From Alternaria dauci (taxonomy: Eukaryota > Ascomycota > Dothideomycetes > Pleosporales > Pleosporaceae): DNA of 64,000 nucleotides. Shown here piece after piece: positions 46,898-58,382 of this stretch (its first letter is position 1; every line of letters begins with the position of its first letter). The position numbers and the translations under genes were made by a program. The stretch lies in contig NC_091280.1 of assembly GCF_042100115.1 (NCBI RefSeq), forward strand, positions 1,054,001 through 1,118,000, read 5' to 3'. Below the pieces are notes generated by a model. The model searched no databases. It had not been told where the DNA came from and saw nothing but the letters and a program-made list of their open reading frames with translations.

Positions 46898-48503
46898 CTA
46901 CAGAGCCACGCCGGCGCCTTCCACTAGCTGGAATACTGAACCATCGCCGTCACCTTCTTCCCAGTTCCGCTTCACCAACCTCGGGTTGATATCGATGCCT
47001 CTCTCGCCAACTCCCTCCCATTCAAAATCATACGTATCCAGTTGCCCGAATAGCCATATCCTCATCGTCAGTGTGTCTTTGATGATGCGTGCAAGATCTT
47101 CATCTTTATCTTGGTCGCTCGACATAGGGTTGGCCCAAGGGAAGAAAGTAAGAGCAAAGTGTTCTGCTGCTTCGCGAACACTCGATTGAGCTATCCAAGA
47201 TCCGTGAAAATTTGTCATACTAGTGATGCTGGTGTAGATGTAAACAGAAATGCGGCGATGCAGCGAGGTGGCTGCTCTGAGATCTGAATCTATTCGTGGT
47301 GTTAGTTGCAAGCCTTCTTGTGCGAGAGGCGCATATAAGGAGCTTACCAGAGACGACATCGATACGACTCCCAACATGCGCTGTGCAAAGCTCTCTCGGA
47401 AACATTGTCCCTTCGTCATCGTCCTTATGCTTCGGCTCCGTTATACCCAGTACATATGCTACGAGGGCATGCTTCAGCGCCGCTGTTGAGCTTGAACATT
47501 CCTGCAGGAGTTCTGCCATGTCCACCTCCTCGGCTCCAAACTCGGCAATCCCAGATTCCATGCTCGGGGTAATAATGGCATTGATATCCCGGTAGTACTT
47601 GTCTACATGTTCATGCATCAAGGCGAACAGATGAGAGACTTTGTTCCACACCTCCTCGTTGTCTGCCTCAGGTGGTAAGAAATCAGCAATATTTCGAGAC
47701 GTGTTTGTTGATATGAATACTGGCGTAGGGACTGGAGAAGGCGGGTGAGCGATCAGCGCCGCTGGTATAGGTCTTTGTGAAACCCTGATGTAGGGACCAT
47801 GTCGTCCTAAACTGTTGGCACTCTTGGATTGCATCATGGCTAGTTCGGGCGCAGAGTCGACGTAGCTTGCATAGTCCTTCCTACTGATGTTGGTATTCTT
47901 GCGCTTGGTCCTCTGCTTGAATAGAAAGAGTGCAGCCACGAACGCGAGGATTGCGCCGAGGATGAAGGTTCCCATAGCGACACCGGTCACTTCTCCAGCG
48001 CTGAGACGGTTGTTGTTGTGTCTGCTCCCCGCGGCTTCTACAGTTTCAACAGTCGTTGGAACTGGATCCGGTGTCGCCGATGTAGAAGTGGTGGATGTAG
48101 CGGATGTAGTGAATGTAGTGGAAGTAGTGGATGTACTGAATGCACTGGATGTGGCACTTGAGCTCCGTGGTATTGTAACACGAACCGTTGTCTCCATAGT
48201 CGTAGTAGACACGGTATTTGTTAATGTCTCAGTAGAAACATGTTGAGTGAGATATGGATCAATGGATTGGTTGTTGCTAGGCCCGAGATTGCCATCGACA
48301 GAAACTGGCAACGGAGCTGAGGTTCCTGACTCTTGGGGATATAGCACTGATTCGTGCGGCTTTGTTGTCGACGTACCAGCTTTTCTCTTCTCTTCTGGTG
48401 TAGTAGTAGGTCTCGCGAGACATCCATTGTCTTGCCTACATACCAATGTCATCTGCTTCCCAACTTTGGACACCCTGAGACCCAGGGGCGAGTATATCAC
48501 CAT
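46898..48503 (-). CDS. Single-pass membrane protein with Ser/Thr-rich outer part; function unknown
   Basis: Exons 48503-47348 and 47289-46898 give 515 residues with the first in-frame ATG. The outer part is rich in Thr and Ser; a near-repeat of STTST at about 110-145 comes from 9-base DNA repeats at 48065-48155. One membrane helix (about 173-195, VAMGTFILGAILAFVAALFLF) is followed by a basic stop (KQRTKRK) and a cytosolic domain of about 300 residues, which is not low-complexity (EVWNKVSHLFALMHEHVDKYYRDI, FHGSWIAQSSVREAAEHFALTFFPWAN). This layout is frequent among fungal wall-sensor-like proteins, but no named domain is recognised. No signal peptide is seen with this start, so an upstream exon is likely; in another frame 48420-48535 could be part of it. 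The N-terminus should be treated as unresolved. Confidence 0.75.
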
Positions 48504-49298
48504 CTTCACAAGAATTCAAGCCCGAAAACCAAGGCTGGAATGACACCACGAGAAGGTAGAAAAGAAGAAAGAATAGCATAAACCCACAAATACTCTCCAG
48601 CCTCGAGGCTACCATACAATAAGACGATCATCAGTGCGCGCTCATCAAGCTTCCAGCTCAGCCGCATTGAAGCATCCTACGAGCTTCGCCTCGCGCTCCG
48701 CTACAGCTACAACGAGCGAAACATCGATCCTTTCAACAAGCACATACCTTTGTTGTTTACTGCCGCACTGTTTTCACGTGTGATTTGTGAATGCTCCGCC
48801 GCAATAGTGTGATACTGTTGGAGTGGCATAGCACGAAGGCATATAAGCACCCATGTAGAGGCGAAGAAATGGAGATCATGTTGCGCTAGGGCGAGACGTG
48901 GGGGCCGTGTCTGGACGCAGTGTGGAGAACAATGCGCAGCCTTGTCTGCACAGCCTCCGTAAGGGTTGCTCCTGCGAAAGGGTTTTATATTGCTGGTCTC
49001 ACACGTTGTCCTTCGTGGGAGAGCGACAGAGGGAAGGAATTCTGGAAAGTACGCATTCAGGGTTTCTGGGTCTACCAGTAGACCACATGTGTCCTAGCGT
49101 TTCTCGGTCCCTTGGGTTTGGAAGGAGCCGCGTTCGTGATGGTAGGAGTAGTGGAAGGTGTCAACGCCACAGATTTCATCGAGCTTGCAGTCAGCGATAT
49201 GAATGCTGTCTCATTTTTTATCTCACTATGTATAAGAAAAACCCCCCGCAATACCAACGTGGGACAAATAACCCACACTTCCCTTGCGCCTGCTCATA
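48504..49298. other. Intergenic, may contain 5' exon(s) of the membrane-protein gene
   Basis: An acceptor-like CAG just before a Cys-containing open stretch (minus strand, about 48539 downwards) suggests that the first exon of the membrane-protein gene may lie here. I cannot fix it. The remaining part is the 3' flank of the BVMO gene. Confidence 0.4.
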
Positions 49299-51397
49299 TC
49301 AGTACGAAAACGGTCGTACATTATAAACGCCCTTCTTCTCCGGCAGCGGCGCAACAGGCTTATCCAAGAACTCAGGATACAAATACCAAGCCAGATCTCT
49401 TTCTTCCATCTGAGCGATACTCCACCCATTACCCAGCCAAGCCATTCTGTTCGCTTGCTTACCCACACCATGTAGCTCGTTGCCAGCGTCATGGCCGTCT
49501 AATTCATCCAGGTAGACGTAATCGAAATCTTCCCAGCGCGGACTCCGCATTGCTTCGATGCAGTGCATTGTGCTACCAGGCCAGAGTCCGACCACCTCAC
49601 CGGATCCTTTGTTCTTGTACCAACTTCTGCACTCATCGGCGAAAACTGTGCCTTGAAAGTATGCATCAACATACTCGATAAAGTCCTTCTCACGCGCCTC
49701 TTTGACTGTCATGGCTGCAATATTGTCCTTTTGGATCTTGCGGATTGCCTTGATGATGTAATCGCCTACTGTTTCGATCATGGTAGTCAGGCTACCAGAG
49801 CCGATGGCAGCATTGGGGCCAAGCATCGTGAACATGTTTGGAAAGCCAGCGACTGAATGCGAGAGATAATTCACAGCGCGCTTGTCCCACTTCTCCGTGA
49901 GAGATAGCCCATTGCTGCCAGTCAAGGCAAACGGGGGTGGAGCAGATGACTTGAAGCCCGTCGCACATACAAGAGCGTCAATCTCATGCGCCTTGCCGTC
50001 GGCAGTGTGGATCGCAGATTCGGATATGCGGGCTATAGGCGATGTGACAAAGTCTACATTGGGCTGTGTCAGTGCTTCTAGGTAGCCTGGGCCTGGTGTC
50101 AAACGGCGGCATCCCGGTGAGAACGACGGTAGGAGTGCTTCGAATATCTCTGGCTTGCTCTTGAGTCTCTCCTTCATGTGCTGGTGGAACATGTCCTTTG
50201 CACCGAGTTGTAGTTCAGTTCCCTTCATTGTGACGGCATGGATGCCATTTCCATCCTCTTCGATTGAAAGCCTGAATTTGTAGTAGTACTCGGGGTCATT
50301 CGCAAAACGGTCGCGAAGCTCTTGGGGAATCTCCGATCCATTGAACCCATATTTGTCGAATAGACCTTGGCTGAAAGGAGGTGATATCCACGTCTTGCTA
50401 CGCACAAAGGTGCTGATATGGGTACCTGGGAGACGCTGGAGCGAAGGGACGATCTGGATGGAAGAAGAGCCGGAGCCAATAACACCAACTCGCTTGTTTT
50501 CGAAGTCGTATCTATACCCGACATTAGTCAACTTGCTACTGAAGAGGTGCTATAAGAATGCGCAATACCTCTGGTTCCAGACTGCAGAATGCATGACCTC
50601 GCCTTTGAATGTATCCAGGCCGTCTATTTCGGGCCAGGAAGGATTATTCAGATTACCCCTCCCTGAAACAACAACGTCGGCTTGGTCTTTCAGCACTTCT
50701 CCTGTGGCGAGATTCTTCACCGTGATGTTCCACTTTGCAGTTTTGTCATCCCAGTGGCATGCCTCAATCTGGTGACGCAACTTGATGAACCTGTCGGCGG
50801 AAAACTTTTGCGCGACATCTTGCAGGTACGACTGGATTTCTGCTGCCGGGGCGTAGAGCGACGACCAGTTTGGGTTCGGCTGGAACGAGTACTGATAAGA
50901 GTGTGCTAGGGGCGGTTAGCAGCGTACGCAACAATAGACCCAAGACCCGATGCTTACAAGGGACATCACACGCGCAACCAAGGTATCTGTAACCAGGTCA
51001 GTAAAATACACCATGCAAAACAGCGACAACCAAATACTAAGCAATGCGTCTAAAGCAGGGTCACTGGAGGTCGATATTGGACTCTGCTGATCGGATTGCG
51101 ATACCAGTCCACTGAAATGTGTGAGATGGGTGTTTCTTACCTATTCTCGTACCAAGTCCCTCCAACACCAGCGTTCTTTTCATAGATGACCAGATCGATA
51201 TTTCTCAATCTTTCTGGTATACGGATCCCACAGTAAATGCCAGAGTAGCCGGCTCCAATGACGACAACTTTCAAACGTCGAAGATTCTCTACCGGCGCAT
51301 CATTGAGCCTGAAAGGCGAATCTGCCGCGATGCCATTCGTGCCATGGCTAGTGTGGATGCCGGGCGTGTCGGTAGGAAGATTGGGTATAACCGACAT
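49299..51397 (-). CDS. Baeyer-Villiger-type flavin monooxygenase
   Basis: Exons 51397-51141, 50986-50958 (a 29-nt micro-exon), 50905-50569 and 50511-49299 give 611 residues. The FAD-binding GAGYSG is at 48-53, followed by [34 protein letters not shown], the standard class B block, which is assembled across two introns. The fingerprint FKGEVMHSAVW at 195-205 matches the FxGxxxHxxxW motif of class B monooxygenases. The NADPH-binding GSGSSS follows (VGVIGSGSSSIQIVP), and DALVCATGF is the second GD-like/ATG motif. It is expected to oxygenate a carbonyl or related group with FAD and NADPH. Homologues act in steroid, cyclic ketone and polyketide metabolism; the substrate here is unknown. No backbone synthase is nearby. 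Cytosolic, no targeting signal. Confidence 0.93.
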
Positions 51398-51961
51398 GGT
51401 CGATAGGAAGGAGAGAATTGCACAGTAAAATCTGTCGCGTGCTACTTATCCAGTACTTGACGTTTATTCAGAGGCTACACTCTCTGGCGTGGGTAATATA
51501 CAATGGGACAGAAAAATGGACAAAAGACATTGGTCGCACAAGGGCGACAGCGAACCTTGAGGGGCACAGCCGCCGCGGACTATGCCTACAGTCCATCGTC
51601 AAGGTTGGCCGTGTGATACAATTGCCGAAGCAATCAGCCCATGATTAGTGAGATTTCAAGACATGGACCAGGCCAAGGGTCGGGTTCAGCACACGGTAGA
51701 CGACCTGACTGAGGGGTTCAGCCTATCAGGGCGCGAGGGTCTCGGGATTTGACGGAGATAGCACCCCGGACTCCACTTGCGTCCCGCCTCGCGCTCTTTG
51801 CGATCTCGCATCCGCAGAATGCCCCCGCAACTGTCGGCGCAATCGACCTGGTATGTTTTCCCCTCTTCCTGCACAATGTTGCTGCGACCCTTTGAGGGCC
51901 AACAAAGTTTTCCGGGGAACTGCACAATGAAGCGATTCCGTTCGCAGAACGACCCCTGGCA
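51398..51961. other. Intergenic, BVMO upstream region
   Basis: BVMO promoter and 3' flank of the LisH-WD40 gene. No gene seen. Confidence 0.5.
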
Positions 51962-53923
51962 CTACCTTGGAACCGTAATGATGGCAATCTGTATCGAGAT
52001 AAGTAGGTGCGTATTTCTTGAGCTCGGGAGACATACCTGATTTCCGAGAGCAATGGATAGCCGGGAACTATCCGGCTCCCAACCAAGACTGAACTCTCCG
52101 TCTATACCAGGATTCCATTTGTCGCTTGGAGTTTCACTGGCGCGCCACGCGGCTATTGGATCGTCTCTTCTTTCTATATCCCATATGGTGACAGCATCGG
52201 GTCCTGCAGCTGCCAAGAGCGAGCCGTCTGGGGAGAATGCAGTTTTGAAGGCTTGTGAGCCATCTGCGGTAGGTAGATATTTGACGCATTTGAATGGCTC
52301 GTCTGCATCCCAGATGCGCGTTGCACCAGACATGGAGCTTGTTGCCAGCAAGACGCAGGGCAGAGCGGAGCCATTTGTGAGGTGGTTGTGCTTTGGTCGT
52401 ACACGGAAGCCAAGATCGGTAGGATATTCGTCGGGATATTCATGGGTCTGCAGCTGCAGCGAATCGCTGGGGTGGAGGATGCCAAGATAATACTTCCTGT
52501 CCTCGATGCCCAAGACGGCAATGATGCCAGACGAAGCGTCATACTTGACCGTCTCCCACGTTACAGAGGTCTCGAGCGTTTGCTGGGTTGTCAAGCATTC
52601 ATTGACCTCGTAGATCTTGAAGAGTTTGATACCACAAACGACAAAGGCCGAGTCGCTGATCCAGTGTGCGTCGAAGATGGCTGTGTCGGTGAACTCTGTC
52701 CATGCTGGGATGGAGTCGCTGTCGTTTTTCCACACCTTGATGGAGCCCTTTTCTCCGTCTGTCGAAATGGAAAGCAACAGGTTCCGAGCTGAATTCCAGC
52801 GCAGTGTGTTGATGAGGCCAGCGGTAGAAGAGACGACCTGGGAGGCCTGGCCGCCTTCGGTGAGCTTGATGAGCTTGTCCATCATCATCTTCTCTCCGAC
52901 TTCGTTGAATCGCTGTTCTCGCACAGAGACGGTGAGTTCGTTGTCCGAGTGCCAGCACAGAGCCGTGACGTTGAAGTTGTCAACGGGCAGGGGTATGTCG
53001 AAGTGCTGGGAAGGGGGATCATGGCCGGGCTCCTTGCTCACCACGTGGAGCTGGAGTAGGGACTTGCCAGCTGCGAGCAGCACGGGCGACTCTATTGGGC
53101 CCCATAGGGTATGCTCGATGACTCGTGCGGGATCCGAGGGCGGGGGGATGGTGACGGTGGAGGCATTCAAATCAGCAACGGCAATGGCTTCGGTCTGGAT
53201 CTCAGCGTCCTGACCTATGCTGAGCGTGGATATGGGTATGTCAGCAAGCGAGGGCGACTCGGCCTCCGACACCATGGGCTCCGACTCGGCCCTGAGGCTG
53301 TTTGCGACATGTGTGGCGCCGTTGTGCTCAATGTCCATGGCATCGCCGTTGACGTGGGGCTCGGGGCGCGCGTCGACGCCGTTGGCGGGCTTCGTCTTCT
53401 TGCGCTTGAGCGTCTTCTTGGGTGGGGGTTCCTGGACGGCGCCGTTTGCTTCAGCCGCGAGCTGGTGGGCGGGTATGCCCTTGTCGAGGGTCAAGAGGTT
53501 GCCATTGCGCGCCGAGTAGGGTCGTCCGTGGTCGGGGCCAAACCTGTATCGGGGCTCCGTCTGCGGCCGTCGTCAGTACTGGCCTCTGCTGCAGCGCAGG
53601 TGTGCGACGTACATTGCAAGCCTCGGCCTGGAGCTGGTCGAAGCACATGCCATCCTGCACGAGCCTGATGAGAGCGTGCGGCTCGATGTTCTTCGCAAAA
53701 GGAAGCGTGTCGGGGTCGCGGATCCAGCATCGCGACAGTTGCAGGGCTGCGTTACCGAAGCCGGCTTCCTGGAGGTATCGCCATACTGCAAACACGGGTC
53801 AGAGGGGCAGTCCAATCGAGTCGTCGTATTGGGGGGGTGGGTGCTGGCAGGCAGGGAGGGAGCGAGGGAGGGAGGTGTGGTACCGAGATAGTTCATCGCG
53901 TTGCTGCTCAGAGTCTCCGCCAT
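51962..53923 (-). CDS. LisH-WD40 protein, TBL1/Sif2 type
   Basis: Exons 53923-53884, 53785-53613, 53560-52037 and 51988-51962 (27 nt) give 587 residues. The LisH dimerisation motif is at about 8-40 (SNAMNYLVWRYLQEAGFGNAALQL), assembled by the first splice. A low-complexity linker with a basic cluster (PPPKKTLKRKKTKP) is a likely nuclear signal. WD40 repeats run from about 200 to 580, with blocks such as HTLWGPIESPVLLAAG, GSIKVWKND, IFDAHWISDSAFVVCG, GATRIWDAD and AVTIWDIERRDD. This order matches TBL1/TBLR1 and yeast Sif2, subunits of the Set3C/NCoR-type histone deacetylase complexes. The last intron (51989-52036) is 48 nt with no in-frame stop, so keeping it would simply add 16 residues. It shares a short upstream region with the TMEM115-like gene. 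Confidence 0.91.
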
Positions 53924-54294
53924 GGCGCATCATGTACGCGCTGCATGCGCCCGGGGTAGAGAGGCAGAGAGGATATGGATATGGTGGAATTCGGGGCGTC
54001 GTGGTCGCGAAGCTGGTCGGAGAATCCAAGGCTGCCTGCCCTGCGAACTGCACCTGCCCAGCACTGCAACAGCCGTGCACAGTGCACTCGAGCTAGTCCC
54101 CACAGATCTCCGTCCGAGCGTCCCTGATCCCTGCCCGTCTGCCTTCCTTCACCCTCTCCACTCCCTCCTCCCGTCTGGAATTGCCCGGGCCGATACCGTG
54201 CCTGACGCCCACCCTCCTCACCACCTCGTCGCTCTGTCGCAAAGTCACCGCGTCGCCTCCTCCCCCGCCCACGCTCTCCCACCTCGCGCCCGCC
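53924..54294. promoter_or_regulatory. Shared 371-bp divergent promoter
   Basis: The region between the start codons of the LisH-WD40 gene (minus) and the TMEM115-like gene (plus). It is GC-rich on the right side with pyrimidine runs (cctcctccc) just before the TMEM115 start, and has no clear TATA box. Both genes must be initiated from within this short region, so coordinated expression is possible. Confidence 0.6.
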
Positions 54295-55459
54295 ATGGCC
54301 CGCATAAACGTGCCCCCGCTCACCCGCGGCGTCCTCGCTGCCGTCGTATTCTTTACGCTTGTCAACTTCGCACTGCGCCCGCACGCCGACTGGGTGGAAA
54401 AGGTCGAGAAGCCAATCATCGGCGTGGGCAATGGCGTGCCGTGGCTCACCATCGTCCCTGCCTACTCGGTGCCTTGGTATCCGTGGGTCTTCGCATTGGC
54501 GACGGTCGTGGAGCAGAACGTCCTCGGCCTCATCACCACCGCACTCACCGTCTTCTATGGCGGACGCTACCTCGAAAGAGCATGGGCGTCGCAAGAATTC
54601 ACAAAGTTCATGCTCTTTGTGGCCGTGATACCCAATGTCCTCACGTACTTGCTCTACATGGCTGGCTATCTCCTCACGAGCAAAGGTGCCATCTTGTGAG
54701 TGGGACACCACCCCTTCTCCCTACCTTGTTCTAACGCGGCCCAGACGGACCACCATCTCCGGCGGCATTGCCATCCAGGCTGGCTTCCTCGTCTCCTTCA
54801 AGCAGCTCGTCCCAGAACACACCGTTGCCATCGCAAAAGGCCTCATCCGCATGCGCGTCAAGCACTTCCCCGCCATCTTTCTCCTCGCAAACACAATCTC
54901 TGGCATGGTACTGGGCACTGAGACGGCCATGTTTCTGGCATACTTTGGCTTCTTCACTGCTTGGATCTACCTTCGCTTCTACCGCTTGAGCCCATCACTA
55001 TCCTCCACTGCCACCGGCGACGGATCCGTCATCCGCGGCGACGCCTCCGACACCTTCTCCTTCGCTCACTTCTTCCCCGAGCCCATACAAACACCCGTTG
55101 GCACACTCTCCGACGGCATCTACAACACACTAGTATCGCTCAAAGTGTGCACACCCTTCTCAGATCGCGACATCGATGCAGGCAACGAACAGGCGAGCGC
55201 CCGTGCTGAAGGAGGCCTACCAAGCATCATGAATCCCAGCAGCAGGGGCGGTCGCGGTGGATCAACACGTGTGGAAGCGGAGAGGAGACGTGCTCTGGCT
55301 CTGGAAGCATTGAACGCGCGCCTGAACGCAGCAGCATCTCGAGGCCCAAGTGCCGCTGCGCCGCCAGCACCTTCTGTCTCTGGACCCACAGAATCCTTGG
55401 GGGAGACGACATACGAGCCGGAACGACACGAAACATCAGAAAGACCGACGGCGTCTTAG
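54295..55459 (+). CDS. TMEM115-type rhomboid-like membrane protein
   Basis: Exons 54295-54695 and 54745-55459 give 371 residues. Membrane segments begin with LAAVVFFTLVNFALR and continue through VPAYSVPWYPWVFALATVVEQNVLGLITTALTVFYGGRYLERAWAS, FMLFVAVIPNVLTYLLYMAGYLL, GGIAIQAGFLVSFKQLVPEH, FPAIFLLANTISGMVLG and AMFLAYFGFFTAWIYLRFY, making six. The order of GGRYLERAWAS-E, VxQLxPEH and FGFxxxWIYLRFY matches TMEM115 (DUF1751), a Golgi protein related to rhomboids but without the catalytic Ser/His pair, and linked to COG-dependent retrograde transport and glycosylation. The cytosolic tail of about 130 residues is Ala/Ser/Arg-rich. The start ATG is preceded by a pyrimidine-rich leader and is the only suitable one. 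Confidence 0.92.
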
Positions 55460-56229
55460 TACAGTCGCCCTCGATCGCTATCTCGTCTTAGATCTCTTTG
55501 ATTCCTGTGCTTTATTACAGCATCACAAAAGTTTGGTGCAATTGGACTTGATGCATTGCGGCGGCGTCTTGTCAGCGTTACAGCGCCTTGTTTGCTTTGC
55601 GTCAATGGAGCGCGAATGATACCACGGAAAGGACTTGTCATTATTATTATTATTACTGTACTCAGTCGTCATGTTCTAGCAGAATAGAACCAGGGAAGCG
55701 TCCTCGAGACCGCCCATCTCATTCCCTTACTGTCACACATCCATGGGATATGTTTGCCATGACGCAACCGACGGATGCCACATGCAACACATTGCTGTCG
55801 GGCTTTATTCGACTAACTCAACAGTGTTTGGCTTCGAGCCGTACCGACGGTCCATATTAGTCCCCATGTGTTCACCGTGCATTCGTGATTGCACGTCGTC
55901 TAGGCACCATACTCACCGTTCAAGTCTCCACTTCCGCGTCAATTCCCAATGGGAAACGCGTAGTCTATGGGCAGACTAGTCGCGTGCTGCAGGTGATCAG
56001 TGTAACCAGTCCTCTTGTTACACGACCCTGTCGATCGAGTGCTACAAACCCCAGTAGAGGATGAGTGTTGTTACAGCCGACTACAGATGGAGAATCACAC
56101 AGTCAGATGTACTTTGGAGGCAAAATCTTACCACCATGGGACGTATAAGTAGACACGACATTTCGGTACTTTCTCCAGCCAGCACGCATCCACTTTGTAT
56201 CATCGCTCTGACCATACGCATCATCCATC
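55460..56229. other. Intergenic, 3' flank and upstream region of the secreted protein gene
   Basis: A short ATT run lies near 55639-55655. No gene is supported before the TATA box at 56144. Confidence 0.5.
56144..56149 (+). promoter_or_regulatory. TATA-box candidate of the six-Cys protein gene
   Basis: TATAAG at 56144-56149, in the context acgTATAAGtag, lies 81 bases before the ATG at 56230. The spacing fits a TATA box with a leader of about 45 bases. Confidence 0.5.
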
Positions 56230-57032
56230 ATGTATACATCAGTCTCTGCCTCTCTAATCCTTATTGTCACTGCCCTCGCAGCAGAACTACCGCTGGGCCC
56301 AAGTCATTCGCCTGCTTTCCCCTCCGAACTCGACCCAAAATCAGCCCGGCTGTCCAGAAAGAGAGACTTTTCTATATCGAATGCTGCACATGGCAGAGAC
56401 ACATTGAATCAGGAAGATCCCTCGGCTTCGGCACCCGCCTTCGACGTTCTTTCCTCATCTTTCGTCTTCCTTCCTGCCACATCGGAACTGAGTTCGGCGA
56501 CTACCCTGGTAACTGTGACATCAACCACGTCGACCTTTACATCTGCAGCGCCAACGAGTACACTGCCAGCGGTGCCTGACGATACATGGGCTGGTGTGAG
56601 TAACCGTCTTCATCTGCTGATGTATTCCCTTTGGACCAGACACTAAAGCCCCCTGTCAGGTATACGTCTGCAACGACATCAACTGGAACGGCGCGTGCTC
56701 GCACAAATTCACCAAACCCAGCGGTGCAAGCATAGACTGCGCGCAACTCTCCGGTCAAGAGTCATCCCTTGGACCAGATCCGGGTTTCTTGTGCGAGTTC
56801 TTCACGTAAGTTTCAATCCTCCTCTTTGTTTTCCCGCTGTAGAGCGCACTTCGATATGCATTTATATCATGGCTAACGTTGATCCAATATTAGAAACACA
56901 GATTGCCGCAAAACTGTGAGCGATGAATCCAGTTTCTTGAGCCTGACGTGGCCAGGCATTGCGGATTTGAGGAGCACAGAGAAGGGGGATTTGAACGACA
57001 AGTTGCTCAGTTTCGCTTGCTTCAGGATATGA
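56230..57032 (+). CDS. Small secreted six-cysteine protein, effector-like
   Basis: Exons 56230-56595, 56660-56805 and 56894-57032 give 216 residues. A signal peptide is present (hydrophobic MYTSVSASLILIVTALAA, cut near residue 18). Residues 19-120 are Ser/Thr/Pro-rich linker with a dibasic KR near 44 that could be a processing site. The folded C-terminal part starts at VYVCNDINWNG and has exactly six Cys (VYVC, GAC, DC, FLC, TDC and FAC), which would make three disulphides; it also carries LTWPGIADLRS. The VYxCxDxNWxGxC pattern is shared with small secreted fungal proteins of unknown function, including candidate effectors. All three splice sites keep the frame and use GTGAGT/GTAAGT. Secretion is well supported; a role in plant or microbe interaction is inference. 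Confidence 0.85.
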
Positions 57033-57320
57033 AGATGGATTCGAGAGAGACCTTCATGACAGACAAGAGGGGAGTGAAAGAATGGCTGAGGCTCGCATCG
57101 TAATGAATGAGGAAAATATATCCATCGGACTACTTCAACGACTTAGCCCTAATCTCATGATTGCAAAGCTCTTTGTTCGTATGTATCGGTAGACAAGTAG
57201 TTCTCCGTGGGTATTCCGTCACAGAGTAGACTGACAGTCGATAGCCGTACGGCATATCTCCACCACATATGCCAACCACGCTGCAGGCTCGTTTCTCATT
57301 TGCAGTAACACCACTCCCTT

Positions 57321-57350
57321 GTTTGTTTGTTTGTTTGTTTGTTTGTTTGT
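57321..57350. repeat. GTTT tetranucleotide microsatellite
   Basis: Seven and a half perfect gttt units in intergenic DNA. A useful length-polymorphism marker candidate. Confidence 0.9.
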
Positions 57351-58382
57351 CTGCTGCCTCATTTTCTTAGCTTCTCTTCACTTTCTCAGCATCTCTCTTC
57401 TGGTCGAAGAACATCTTCTTATGGAGTTCCAAGATCATATCGGTTCATAGTCTTTTCTGATCATGCTTCCCGCAGATCCGAACACATCAGAGACAGATAA
57501 AACCTCTTGTTGTCGCCATCTTCAGAAGATCATTCAAAAGCTCAAGCATCCCGACTATCACATCTGGATTTACTGTTTTGATGAGTTTGTGAGCGGTATC
57601 TGCGAGATCGCAGTATCGGATGCGAAAAGGCCAAACATGAACGGCATCGATGGGTAGGTAATGGGCCAGCGTCTCACCGGAGGAATACATAAGAGTCAGA
57701 AGCCAACGTGAAACACTTTAAGATCACCTTGGGTGCGATTCGCTTCTCGCAAGAGCAATGCGAGAATGAATCATGTCCAGTTCTGCTCTTGACTCCATTA
57801 CCGTGGAGGCTGCAGGTGGTTTCCCGCTTTCACTGCTGCTGTGCCAGATGGCTCCGCGCTTGCCCTCAGTCAGAATCTTAACCCTTCTTGACGTCTCTTA
57901 CTATCGTGCATCCTCTCGTGTCATCTCAACGTTCGTTTCTTCGTAACTGTTTAGTCGTGTGTTCGGACAAAAGGATGAGAGCAGCCTTCGTTCGTGGAAA
58001 TTATGTCTTCCGCACCACTCCCGTTCAAGCTTAGTGTACCAGGCAGTTCATCCGCGATCGTCATTACAATGTTCATCCTGCCTTGCGCTCACCACTGTAC
58101 CCCCGCATTCTCCTAAAGTTTATGGATATGAATTCTTCTAGTGTCATGCACTATATCGTGCAGGAAGTGTTCAGCCAATCACGGTGTTGCTACCTGGCAT
58201 ATTACTGCGGCTGTAGCAAGACCAAGATTTACGCTGAGGGTTTACCCCAGTTTTCCCATACATCACGTAATATACGCCGGACCCACGATCCAGGGAGCTT
58301 CGGAACAGACTCCTACTCGCACCAGGCCAGGAACAGTCTTCCGTGTTAGATTGGAGGCTCAATGACGATGCTGTACAGTACT

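Noticed and set aside
21039..51397. Secondary-metabolite gene cluster
   Set aside because: No PKS, NRPS, terpene cyclase or DMATS gene is present and the candidate tailoring genes are separated by core genes.
53908..54711. 267-codon minus-strand frame over the TMEM115-like gene
   Set aside because: Shadow of the GC-rich first exon and divergent promoter. Composition is Gly/Arg/Glu-rich and no motif is seen.
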